From Kangiella sp. HZ709 (GTDB taxonomy: Bacteria > Pseudomonadota > Gammaproteobacteria > Enterobacterales > Kangiellaceae): a stretch of 64,000 nt of DNA. A program made the translations under genes and the position numbers. Shown one piece after another: positions 9,639-18,205 of the stretch. The notes under the pieces are model-generated. The model saw only the letters and a program-made list of their open reading frames with translations, was not told where the DNA came from and ran no database searches. Position 1 is the first letter of the stretch; every line of letters begins with the position of its first letter. The stretch is taken from assembly GCF_009674675.1 (NCBI RefSeq), contig NZ_WKJC01000001.1, positions 620,001 through 684,000 of the forward strand, given 5' to 3'.

Positions 9639-10328
9639 ATGTCAAACACTGTATTGCTAGTAGAAGATGACCGCAAATTAGCCGAGCTCACCGCTGATTT
9701 TCTTGAGATCAATGATTTTAAAGTTAAGATCATTGATAATGGAGCGGATGCGATAGAATATGTCAGAACCTCTCCTCCGCTTGCCATTATCTTAGATGTC
9801 ATGTTGCCAGGCGTTGATGGGCTGGTGGTATGCCGCCAAGTACGCGAATTCTATCAGGGTCCTATTTTGATGCTAACGGCGATGGATAATGACATTGATG
9901 AAGTGGTTGGGTTAGAAACCGGAGCCGATGATTACCTCACTAAGCCGACTAAACCTAGAGTTCTACTGGCTCATTTGCGTGCTTTATTAAGACGCGTAGA
10001 ACAATACGACTCTAATCAGGTCGAATCTTCAGAAGTCCAAGTGGGCCTAGTGTCAATTGATCCTAAAAGTCGTTCGGTTAAGATTTCTGGTAAAGACGTT
10101 CACTTAACCACCGCAGAATACAACTTACTTTGGCTACTCGCAGAACAATCAGGAAAAATCATTAGTCGTGAAGAGTTACATCAAAAAACCTTCCGCCTAG
10201 AGTATGACGGCCTGGATAGAAGCATTGATTTACGAATTTCTAGGTTACGCAAAAAATTGGGGGATGACCCCAAAACCCCCTACATCATCAAAACCATCCG
10301 CGGTCAGGGTTACCTTCTTGCCCAGTAA
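9639..10328 (+). CDS. OmpR-family response regulator, RstA-like
   Basis: 229 residues: an N-terminal receiver domain with VLLVEDD (acidic pair at 9-10), the phosphorylatable Asp in ILDVMLPGVDG (near residue 53), Thr in LMLTAMD and Lys in YLTKPTKP. A C-terminal winged helix shows LTTAEYNLLWLLAEQSGKIISREELH and the recognition-helix region SIDLRISRLRKKLGDDPKTPYIIKTIRGQGYLL. The gene is followed after 26 bases by its kinase. The pair most resembles RstA/RstB by eye, but the regulon cannot be read from sequence here. Confidence 0.9.
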   Translation: MSNTVLLVEDDRKLAELTADFLEINDFKVKIIDNGADAIEYVRTSPPLAIILDVMLPGVDGLVVCRQVREFYQGPILMLTAMDNDIDEVVGLETGADDYLTKPTKPRVLLAHLRALLRRVEQYDSNQVESSEVQVGLVSIDPKSRSVKISGKDVHLTTAEYNLLWLLAEQSGKIISREELHQKTFRLEYDGLDRSIDLRISRLRKKLGDDPKTPYIIKTIRGQGYLLAQ

Positions 10329-10354
10329 AATCTACCCATAAAGAGTATCGCCTA

Positions 10355-11671
10355 ATGAAAAAGCAATTTACGATATTCTTGTTTGCGCTTGCTTTAGTCA
10401 ATGCCATCGCAGGTATTTTATTATTTTATGTGTACTTCCCTTGGTCTAGTAATGTGGACTATAGAACCAGCCAGCAAGAAATTCGGGGGGATCTACTTGA
10501 CCTGAACTTGCGAATGGCATCTAACGAGTACCGTTTTTCTAAAGCTATTGTAGACAGAGCTAGTTTCGACTTAAACCGAAGCATTAACCAAAAGCGCCCT
10601 TCAGAGTTAGAGTTATCAGAAGATATCTCAGAAAAACTGCTCAAAGAACGTTACAAAGTTTTTATGGAGTATGAAGAAGGCCCTGTTGGAATTCTAAAAT
10701 TAAATGAGCAAAATTACTTAGTTCTAGGCCCATATGAAGCTACTTATGATGATGTTAAGCTCAAAGATGGTTTTGCTTATTTATTATTATTACTTTTGTT
10801 TAATGGTGCCTGTTTATGGACAGGCTTAAGCTATTTGCGTTCTAAGTTTTCAAAAGCCAACCAAGCAATAAATCAAGTCGCTTCCAGCATCTATTTAGAT
10901 AAACAGGATGATGTGTTTGAAAATGTTGCTACTAATACTCCTGAAATCGCCTCAAAGATATCCTTATTGCAAAGCGAGCATAGAAAGAATCTTCGCAATC
11001 AAAGAGACCTAATGCATGCCGTTGCGCATGAGTTTAGAAGCCCCATGGCGCGTATTAGTATGGCGGTTGACTTATTGACGGCAGGACAAAAACCGCAAAA
11101 ATCAGAGCAATTAAAAGTTGATATAGAAGAATCTTTGGAAGAGTTAGATGCGTTAGTTAAAGAAGTTCTTGATTATTCAAGGTTAAAAGATGGCCAACAA
11201 TCTTTAAGCCCTAACTATTTCAATATGATTGAGCTGATAGAAGCTGTCATCAACAAAGTTTCTCCTTTGTACCCTACAAAAATTTTCAATATAGAAACAG
11301 AGGAACAAACAAGCATTGAATGTTTTTTAGATCAAAAACTTATCGAACGAGCCTTATTAAACTTAATTAGAAATGCGGCTAAGTTTAGTTTTTCAAAAGT
11401 TTTAGTTTCAGTGAAAACCAACCAAACTCATCTAGTGATTAGTGTTGCCGATGATGGCAATGGAGTTCCGCCTGGCAAACGTGACCGTATTTTTGAACCA
11501 TTTACCCGCTTAGATCACAGTCGAAGCAGAGACTCAGGAGGCGCTGGCCTGGGCTTAGCCATTGTTTGGGGTATCGCCAATAGACATCAAGGAAAAATTG
11601 AAGTAAAAGATAGTGGCTTACTTGGTGGGGCGGACTTCCATCTTAAAGTTCCTTTTAAGATTTCGCCATAA
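10355..11671 (+). CDS. Membrane sensor histidine kinase, RstB-like
   Basis: 438 residues. Two hydrophobic segments (about 6-25 and 140-158) flank a periplasmic sensor of roughly 110 residues. The cytoplasmic part has the H-box HAVAHEFRSPMARISMAVDLL, an N-box ERALLNLIRNAAKFS, the G1 box VADDGNGVPPGKRDRIFEPFTRLD and the G2 box GGAGLGLAIVWGIANRHQG. It phosphorylates the regulator encoded 26 bases upstream. The stimulus is unknown. The next gene downstream converges on it. Confidence 0.9.
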   Translation: MKKQFTIFLFALALVNAIAGILLFYVYFPWSSNVDYRTSQQEIRGDLLDLNLRMASNEYRFSKAIVDRASFDLNRSINQKRPSELELSEDISEKLLKERYKVFMEYEEGPVGILKLNEQNYLVLGPYEATYDDVKLKDGFAYLLLLLLFNGACLWTGLSYLRSKFSKANQAINQVASSIYLDKQDDVFENVATNTPEIASKISLLQSEHRKNLRNQRDLMHAVAHEFRSPMARISMAVDLLTAGQKPQKSEQLKVDIEESLEELDALVKEVLDYSRLKDGQQSLSPNYFNMIELIEAVINKVSPLYPTKIFNIETEEQTSIECFLDQKLIERALLNLIRNAAKFSFSKVLVSVKTNQTHLVISVADDGNGVPPGKRDRIFEPFTRLDHSRSRDSGGAGLGLAIVWGIANRHQGKIEVKDSGLLGGADFHLKVPFKISP

Positions 11672-11694
11672 ATACAATTTTAAGTCCTTGAAAT

Positions 11695-12471
11695 TCAAGT
11701 AGCTAACTCTATCCAATCTAGTCCTTGTTCTTGATTAGCCACTTTGTAGACAATTGCCTTATTTTCAAAAGTTTCTGCTAATAAGCTCTCTACTATTCTA
11801 GGGCAGTTATTCTGCTCACTTAAGTGGGTAGCAACCATCAACTCTAACCGGTCAAAATCCAGTTGTTTGAGTAGTTCGATAGATTGCTGGTTATTCAGAT
11901 GACCAAGCTTTCCACCTACTCGACGCTTTAAAGACATAGGGTAAACACCTGTCATAAGCATTTCATAATCATGATTCATTTCAAGTAACAAAGCATGGCA
12001 GCTCTGCATTTTCTCAATGATTGGTTGAGTTATAGAACCTAAATCACTAACCACTGCCAAACGCTTATCGTTATATTGCAGAACAAATTGGCAAGGCTCT
12101 CGCGCATCATGTGGAACTGAAAACGCTTCTACCATTAGTTTATCAATAGAAAAATGCTGGAAAGGACTAATTGCGCGAAAATCACACTCTCCTATTTTGC
12201 CACTTAGAAAAGTACCTTGAGTGGTAAATACAGGAATGTTAAATCGGCGACTTAAGGCTCCAGCACCTTTAATGTGATCTTGATGTTCATGAGTGACTAA
12301 AATCGCACTCAGAGATTGAGGCGAAAACTCTAATGCTGCAAATCTCTTTAAAGTTTCTTTTACCGTAAAGCCGCAATCAATTAATAGATTAGTGCTGCCT
12401 GCTGAAACTAGTGTGCCATTTCCTTTTGAGCCAGAACCTAAAGAAGCAACCTTAAATACAGTTTTATTCAT
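11695..12471 (-). CDS. MBL-fold metallohydrolase, YycJ-like
   Basis: 258 residues. The start MNKTVFKVASLGSGSKGNGTLV and the metal-binding motif ILVTHEHQDHIKGAGAL (HxHxDH near residue 60) are typical of the YycJ/WalJ branch of beta-lactamase-fold hydrolases, as are LLIDCGFTVKETLKRF, SVPHDAREPCQFVL, VVSDLGSITQPI and LEMNHDYEMLMTG. Such proteins are thought to act as nucleases or RNA-processing-type phosphodiesterases. The gene lies just downstream of bamC (63-base gap) in the dapA-bamC-MBL direction and may be co-transcribed. Confidence 0.88.
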   Translation of the reverse strand: MNKTVFKVASLGSGSKGNGTLVSAGSTNLLIDCGFTVKETLKRFAALEFSPQSLSAILVTHEHQDHIKGAGALSRRFNIPVFTTQGTFLSGKIGECDFRAISPFQHFSIDKLMVEAFSVPHDAREPCQFVLQYNDKRLAVVSDLGSITQPIIEKMQSCHALLLEMNHDYEMLMTGVYPMSLKRRVGGKLGHLNNQQSIELLKQLDFDRLELMVATHLSEQNNCPRIVESLLAETFENKAIVYKVANQEQGLDWIELAT

Positions 12472-12534
12472 GCTAGGGAGAATACCGCTAAGCTACTATT
12501 AGTCACAGCTTAGCGATTTAGGTATTAGAATTAA

Positions 12535-13614
12535 TTAGAGTTCTTTTTTACGAAAAGCAGCTTTAAATTCAGGGTAAATTTTACCTACCAAATTTGGTGA
12601 CAGCTTCTGCCCTTCCTCATCTTGGAAACTTATACTGCTACCACCATTCGCTAACGTTTCAACTAAAATACGATAGTTTCCAGGCAACATATCAACCCGA
12701 GAGTCAGTATTTTTTCCAAATAACGAATTCCAAAAACCAGAGTTTTCTGCAACTTTAAAGAAGAACAAACCTTGCGATTGGTCCCTATCAATAATAGGCA
12801 AATTCAATGATTCTAAAACGGCAGGGGTTTGCTGCCAAATTGCTTGAAAATCTCTATCCGAAACAATTGCAATTGAACCTCTTGAATTCGTTCCTAAGCG
12901 AGTCTCAATGATACCTTCTGCTAGAATTCGGGCACGCGCTTGACGGTTACGCACACCGTCGTAATAACCAATAAATTGATTCAGAAATTGTCTGGCCACG
13001 CGATTAGATGTACTGACATCTTTCCAACTCCCATCAATTTCTTGCTGACTAGTTAGATGAATAGCTTGAATAGCAAATTCATTCGCATTTTCAGCAATCA
13101 AGTTTAGTGAAAACTTATGGCGCTGGTCATCGATATTATAAGAACCGAGACCTTCACCAAGCCCTTCTTCCTCATCCGACAACCAGTCTGTCACTAAAGC
13201 ATCGTTAGAAACGGACTCAACATTAAGATTATTGGCTTCTACAAAACCATCTAATAACGATTTTAGTTCGCTAGATTGAGCACGTAACCAAACCGTTGGA
13301 TAGCTCGCATCAGTATCTTCACGAACACCGTCACCACTAGTGAGCAACAATTGAGGTGGTTCTAAATTTAAAAGATTACCTTTGGCTTGTCGATTAACTA
13401 TCACCGCACCTTCAGGAATTTGAAAATTATCGTTTTGGATAATTTCGTCTGCATTAGCTGGTATTTGAAGCTCCTTGCCTTGCTTGCTATTTAAATAGCT
13501 GTCATCAATATCTTCGCGACCGTCATTAGCTGAAAACCAACTACAGCCAGATAACATTAAATTACTCCCAAGGGCTATAGACAACAGAAGGTATTTTTTA
13601 TTGTGTTTTAACAT
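12535..13614 (-). CDS. bamC: Outer membrane assembly lipoprotein BamC
   Basis: 359 residues, BamC-like, part of the BAM complex that inserts beta-barrel proteins into the outer membrane. It has a lipoprotein signal with lipobox LSGC (Cys near residue 24) and then the unstructured N-terminal stretch that contacts BamD (LQIPANADEI, LNLEPPQLLLTSGDGVREDTDASYPTVWLRAQSS). Two helix-grip domains follow. The start overlaps the dapA stop by 17 bases, and dapA-bamC order is the classical gammaproteobacterial arrangement. Confidence 0.93.
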   Translation of the reverse strand: MLKHNKKYLLLSIALGSNLMLSGCSWFSANDGREDIDDSYLNSKQGKELQIPANADEIIQNDNFQIPEGAVIVNRQAKGNLLNLEPPQLLLTSGDGVREDTDASYPTVWLRAQSSELKSLLDGFVEANNLNVESVSNDALVTDWLSDEEEGLGEGLGSYNIDDQRHKFSLNLIAENANEFAIQAIHLTSQQEIDGSWKDVSTSNRVARQFLNQFIGYYDGVRNRQARARILAEGIIETRLGTNSRGSIAIVSDRDFQAIWQQTPAVLESLNLPIIDRDQSQGLFFFKVAENSGFWNSLFGKNTDSRVDMLPGNYRILVETLANGGSSISFQDEEGQKLSPNLVGKIYPEFKAAFRKKEL

Positions 13615-14482
13615 TTGCTTGTTCCAATGCTTTTAAAATAGCAGGTTGAAAATTATTTTCTAAAGGGGTCAATGGTAACTTGATAGTATCACCTATCAAT
13701 CCCATCACATACATTGCCCACTTAACGGGTATTGGGTTTGCTTCCAAGAATAAATCTCTATGTAATAACTCAAGTTTTTGATCAACTATCTGCGCTTGCT
13801 TGTGATTAGCATCCAAAGTTAACTGACACATTTCACTCATTAAAGCTGGTGCCACGTTTGCCGTCACCGATATAACGCCATCACCACCCTCTTTTATAAA
13901 CTCGCGAGCCGTGGCATCGTCACCACTTAATAACTGGATTGGAGTCTTACACTTAGCAATAAGTTCCTTAACTCTTGAAACATTACCCGTTGCTTCTTTG
14001 ATAGCAACGATATTGCGATGCTCTGAAAGCTTAGCCACGGTTTCTGGTAACAAATCGCAGGCGGTTCGACCAGGCACATTATATAAAACCACAGGCACTT
14101 TGGCTGCATCAGCGACCGCGATATAATGCTGATATAGGCCAGATTGTGAGGGCTTACAGTAATATGGAGTCACCACCAGCACAGCATCTACACCTAAAGC
14201 CGCAGCTTTATTGCTCAAACTAATAGTTTTGTCAGTGCCAATCGCACCACTACCTGCAATCACAGGAACTCTGGAATTAACCTGTTGAACCGTTGTCTTA
14301 ATTGCCGTTAGGTAGTCACTTTCTGAGACGGTAGCAGACTCGCCTGTCGTTCCCATGACTACTATACCATTGGTACCTTGTTCGATATGCCAATCGCATA
14401 GTTTACGCAATGCATTTAGATCAATACTTTGATCGCTTTTCATTGGTGTCACAATCGCAACTATACTACCGCTTAACTTCAT
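13598..14482 (-). CDS. dapA: 4-hydroxy-tetrahydrodipicolinate synthase
   Basis: 294 residues from the ATG at 14480-14482, giving MKLSGSIVAIVTPMKSD, the family's usual N-terminus. An in-frame upstream ATG at 14584 would add 34 residues that have no counterpart in the family. The enzyme condenses pyruvate with aspartate semialdehyde in lysine and peptidoglycan precursor synthesis. Visible motifs are GTTGESATV (Thr-Thr proton relay), the tyrosine in LYNVPGRTACDL, the Schiff-base lysine in VAIKEATGN, and GGDGVISVTANVAP. The start codon is preceded only by a weak GAG. It overlaps bamC by 17 bases. Confidence 0.95.
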   Translation of the reverse strand: MKLSGSIVAIVTPMKSDQSIDLNALRKLCDWHIEQGTNGIVVMGTTGESATVSESDYLTAIKTTVQQVNSRVPVIAGSGAIGTDKTISLSNKAAALGVDAVLVVTPYYCKPSQSGLYQHYIAVADAAKVPVVLYNVPGRTACDLLPETVAKLSEHRNIVAIKEATGNVSRVKELIAKCKTPIQLLSGDDATAREFIKEGGDGVISVTANVAPALMSEMCQLTLDANHKQAQIVDQKLELLHRDLFLEANPIPVKWAMYVMGLIGDTIKLPLTPLENNFQPAILKALEQANVKTQ

Positions 14483-14738
14483 TTTGGCACTCGGTAAACT
14501 TAGGCTCATTAATAAGCAAGATATGGTATCGATGCAAGCCTTTAAAAACAAGCTTAAATAGTGGCTATTGTTGGTTTTAGTCATTAAAAATTTACCACTT
14601 GCTATCTATTTTTTTCTGACGTAGAGTTAAATTATGTTTTTCATTAGCGATCGTGCAAAAAACGTACAGGTAAGCAATTAAGAACATGGATACCATTACC
14701 AAATTGCTAAGATAAATTTTACACAAAAGAACTAACAC

Positions 14739-15209
14739 GTGCCTCAAACTATAAAACTTAAAAACAAAGCCCCAAATTTTTCTCTGCCAGCTACTGGCGA
14801 CCAAATGCTGTCTCTAAGCGATTTCAAAGGTAAAAACCTTGTTATCTATTTCTACCCAAAAGACAACACTCCAGGTTGCACTACTGAAGGGCAAAATTTC
14901 CGCGATCTGCATAGCGAATTCCAACAGCTCAATACAGTTATTTTAGGTGTTTCGCGAGACAGTGTTCGAGTTCATGAAAACTTCAAAAAGAAACAAGAAT
15001 TTCCTTTTGATTTACTTTCCGATGCAGACGAAGAAATGTGTAATGCGTATGACGTCATTAAATTGAAAAAAATGTATGGCAAAGAATATATGGGCATTGA
15101 ACGAAGCACTTTTCTTATTGATAGCGCTTCAAAACTGCAGGCTGAATGGCGCAAGGTAAAAGTTAAAGGACATGTTGATGAGGTACTTGAAGCTGTAAAA
15201 AAATTATAA
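14739..15209 (+). CDS. bcp: Thiol peroxidase of the Bcp/PrxQ family
   Basis: 156 residues from a GTG start. The peroxidatic cysteine lies in YPKDNTPGCTTEGQNFRDL near residue 46. Many Bcp proteins have a resolving cysteine five residues later; here that position is not a cysteine, leaving MCNAYDVI (Cys near 98) as the only other obvious candidate. The protein reduces organic hydroperoxides using thioredoxin or a similar donor. The gene is divergent from dapA and ends in a strong terminator. Confidence 0.92.
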   Translation: MPQTIKLKNKAPNFSLPATGDQMLSLSDFKGKNLVIYFYPKDNTPGCTTEGQNFRDLHSEFQQLNTVILGVSRDSVRVHENFKKKQEFPFDLLSDADEEMCNAYDVIKLKKMYGKEYMGIERSTFLIDSASKLQAEWRKVKVKGHVDEVLEAVKKL

Positions 15210-15210
15210 T

Positions 15211-15243
15211 AAAAGCCCGCTCTTTAAGTGCGGGCTTTTTTTT
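15211..15243 (+). terminator. Intrinsic terminator after bcp
   Basis: AAAAGCCCGC and GCGGGCTTTTTTTT form a GC-rich stem with a 9-base loop and an 8-base T-run directly after the bcp stop codon. Confidence 0.9.
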
Positions 15244-15295
15244 AACTTACAAAACCTAACTCAGATAATTAGCTATAACACAAAGAGGATAAAGA

Positions 15296-16720
15296 ATGGT
15301 AAGAAAGAAAATCGATGGTAATAGATTATTTGTACTCGACACCAACGTTTTAATGCACGATCCAACCGCTCTTTTCCGTTTTGAAGAACACGATATTTTA
15401 ATCCCTATGGTGGTCCTTGAAGAACTGGACGCCGGAAAAAAAGGTCTGTCCGAGACCGCTCGTAACGTTAGACAAGTTTCCCGTTATATAGATGATTTAA
15501 TGTCCTCTGCAGAAGATGGCGAAGATCCTATGGTCAATGGTATTCATCTAGGCGCTTTACCGCAAATTGGCGATATCACTAAGCACGGAAAAATCTACTT
15601 CCAAATCAGAGAACACACGGATCGCCTGCCAGACTCTTTACCAAGCTCTAAAGCTGATAACACTATTTTAAATGTTGCTCTTGCCTTACAAGAAAAAGAA
15701 CCCGAAAAAACCGTCACTTTAGTATCGAAAGATATTAACTTGCGAATTAAAGCGAATATTGTTGGAGTCCATGCCGAAGACTACTTTAACGACAAGGTAC
15801 TTGATGATGTTGAACAGTTGCATACTGGCTATTACGAATTGCCCAATGATTTTTGGGACAACCATAGCCGTGATATGGACTCGTGGCAGGAAGATGGCCA
15901 TACCTATTATCGTATCAAAGGGCCGCTGATTGAAGATTGGTTCACCAATCAATGCCTGTATCATGACGCCGATCATTTTGAAGCCATCGTCCGCTCTTTT
16001 GAAAATGATGATGCTGGTGAACCCACTGCCCTTATTGAGCTGCTTACTGATTATCGCACCGATAGTCATAATGTTTGGGGCATCACCGCCAGAAACCGTG
16101 AGCAAAGTTACGCTTTAAATCTTTTGATGGATCCTGAAATAGATTTTGTCACTCTGCAAGGCCCTGCTGGTACTGGTAAAACGCTGTTGGCTTTAGCGGC
16201 AGCACTAGAGCAAGCGATTGAGTTAAAGCGATACAAAGAAATCATTGTCACTCGAGTCACGGTTTCGGTTGGCGAAGACATAGGTTTTTTACCCGGAACC
16301 GAAGAAGAAAAAATGACTCCTTGGATGGGCGCCTTAATGGATAACCTAGAGGTATTAGCGCCATCAGATAATGACGAATGGGGGGCTGCTGCAACTCATG
16401 ATCTATTGCGTAAGTGGGTAAAAGTTCGGTCACTGAACTTTATGCGCGGCAGAACCTTCTTGAATAAAATTATCATTATCGATGAAGCGCAAAATTTAAC
16501 TTCAAAGCAAATGAAAACTCTGATTACTCGAGCAGGACCAGGCACAAAAGTAGTCTGCATGGGTAACGTTGCACAAATTGATACGCCCTACCTCACTGAA
16601 ACCACTTCCGGCATTACTTATGTGGTGGATAGATTTAAAAACTGGGGGCATGCCGGCCATATCACTTTACAACGTGGTGAGCGTTCGAGATTAGCCGATT
16701 TTGCTTCGGATATTTTATGA
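15296..16720 (+). CDS. PIN domain-PhoH ATPase (YlaK-like)
   Basis: 474 residues. An N-terminal PIN ribonuclease domain (about 10-145: FVLDTNVLMHDPTALF, LEELDAGKKG, SKADNTILNVAL with acidic active-site residues) is followed by a PhoH-type ATPase with Walker A LQGPAGTGKTLLALAAALEQ near residue 290 and Walker B IIIIDEAQNLT near 400. The family is associated with RNA unwinding and cleavage. The gene stands alone between a strong terminator and a convergent permease gene. Identification of both domains is secure; the biological target is not. Confidence 0.93.
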   Translation: MVRKKIDGNRLFVLDTNVLMHDPTALFRFEEHDILIPMVVLEELDAGKKGLSETARNVRQVSRYIDDLMSSAEDGEDPMVNGIHLGALPQIGDITKHGKIYFQIREHTDRLPDSLPSSKADNTILNVALALQEKEPEKTVTLVSKDINLRIKANIVGVHAEDYFNDKVLDDVEQLHTGYYELPNDFWDNHSRDMDSWQEDGHTYYRIKGPLIEDWFTNQCLYHDADHFEAIVRSFENDDAGEPTALIELLTDYRTDSHNVWGITARNREQSYALNLLMDPEIDFVTLQGPAGTGKTLLALAAALEQAIELKRYKEIIVTRVTVSVGEDIGFLPGTEEEKMTPWMGALMDNLEVLAPSDNDEWGAAATHDLLRKWVKVRSLNFMRGRTFLNKIIIIDEAQNLTSKQMKTLITRAGPGTKVVCMGNVAQIDTPYLTETTSGITYVVDRFKNWGHAGHITLQRGERSRLADFASDIL

Positions 16721-16841
16721 TCTATCTCTCACAATTAGAGATCATCAGCGTAAATGCTTATGACGTATGTATGTTTGGTGAACGATGTTGCGTTAGAAAC
16801 AGTTAAATAATTTAACGATACTTTAGAACGATAAAATAAAG

Positions 16842-17936
16842 TTATATCGTTTTTGTTTCTTCATTGGACGCAGACTCATCTTGCCCCTCTCTATGCCCTT
16901 TTACTGCATCCAGTACCGCATTCACCAAAATGGCCAAGGGAATGGCAAAAAATACGCCCCAAAAGCCCCATAAACCACCAAACAATAAAATAGCACCAAT
17001 AATAGCTACCGGGTGCAAGCTTACAGCTTCAGAGAACAATAACGGAACCAATACATTGCCGTCTAAAATTTGAATAATGAAATAGGCAATGGTCAGAATA
17101 TAAAACGGTTGACTAAAACCCCACTGGAAAAAGCCTATCAACAATACCGGAATAGTGACAAGAGCCGCGCCAACATAAGGTATCAATACTGAAAAACCGA
17201 CTAATACACCCAATAACAAGGCGTAATTTAGCCCCATGATGGCGAATGTAATGTAGGAGACAGTTCCAACAATGATAATCTCCATCACTTTGCCGCGAAT
17301 ATAGTTACCAATTTGTCGATTGACTTCACTCCAAACCGATTCAGCTAGTTGTCTCTCCTCTGGTAACCATTGTCCAAACCAACCTAATAAAAGGTTTCTA
17401 TCTTTCAGGAAGAAGAAGACTAACAAAGGAACTAATACTATATAAATCAATAAGCTAGCAACACCAACTAAAGAAGAAACTGAGGCCGACAATAGGCCTT
17501 GTCCAATGGCTCCTAGCTCAGTTCCTACATTGGTAAGAATATCATTCACCTGTTCCGAAGAGACCACGTTGGGATACTTCTGCGGAAGCTCTAAAATTGC
17601 TTGTTTTGCTTTTGCGCCAATGCTTGGCAACTCAGAGACTAATAAGCTTCCTTGTTTCCAAATAAGCGGAACTAGCCCTAAAACAATGAGAAGCGTCACT
17701 GTAATAAAACCTATGAAGACTCCTAATACCGCCCAAATACGCTTCACCCCACGCTTTTCAATGGCGGTCACCACCCATTCAAGTAAATAAGCGATCACAA
17801 GAGCCCATAAGATCGGCGCCAAAATCTCGCCAAGCGTTAAAATAAAAACAAAACCTAACAACAACAACATAGACAGGACTATGGTTGCTGGGCTCGAAAA
17901 ATTACGCTTAAACCAGCGAGTAAAGATTGATGTCAT
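16842..17936 (-). CDS. AI-2E family transporter (PerM-like permease)
   Basis: 364 residues with about eight hydrophobic segments and the family's usual features: an N-terminal pair of helices (IVLSMLLLLGFVFILTLG, ILAPILWALVIAYLLEWVV), a periplasmic loop of about 90 residues, PLLVFFFLKDRNLLLGW, the QIGNYIRGKVMEIIIVG region and the C-terminal LHPVAIIGAILLFGGLWGFWGVFFAIPLA. The relatives include TqsA and PerM, and substrates are mostly unproven. The C-terminus is hydrophilic and acidic. It is divergent from bepA; the 257-base gap between them is AT-rich with no clear structure. Confidence 0.9.
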   Translation of the reverse strand: MTSIFTRWFKRNFSSPATIVLSMLLLLGFVFILTLGEILAPILWALVIAYLLEWVVTAIEKRGVKRIWAVLGVFIGFITVTLLIVLGLVPLIWKQGSLLVSELPSIGAKAKQAILELPQKYPNVVSSEQVNDILTNVGTELGAIGQGLLSASVSSLVGVASLLIYIVLVPLLVFFFLKDRNLLLGWFGQWLPEERQLAESVWSEVNRQIGNYIRGKVMEIIIVGTVSYITFAIMGLNYALLLGVLVGFSVLIPYVGAALVTIPVLLIGFFQWGFSQPFYILTIAYFIIQILDGNVLVPLLFSEAVSLHPVAIIGAILLFGGLWGFWGVFFAIPLAILVNAVLDAVKGHREGQDESASNEETKTI

Positions 17937-18205
17937 AAGTGCTACTAATAATGGTTTTTACATTTTCGTTAATGATTATAGTGAATAGCAGTATTGAATG
18001 AATAGTAAAAAATCTATTTTTGAACAAATACTTCAATATACTTTCACACATTTACCTATTTATACAAAAGACTATTTGAACTTTTTATGATTCAGCACCA
18101 TCATATAGTGTAATGATTGAGTTAAAGTCTCATCCAATAAATTGAAGTGTTAAGTAAAGAGTTCCTAAATTAACTATTCTAGCCATTAAAATCGTGCTTA
18201 AAAGT

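Noticed and set aside
14483-14584. 34-residue N-terminal extension of DapA
   Set aside because: Residues are unlike the family and the normal start MKLSGSIVAIVTP lies at 14482.
14592-14804. 70-codon minus-strand frame between dapA and bcp
   Set aside because: It overlaps the start of bcp antisense and shows no domain or ribosome-binding site.
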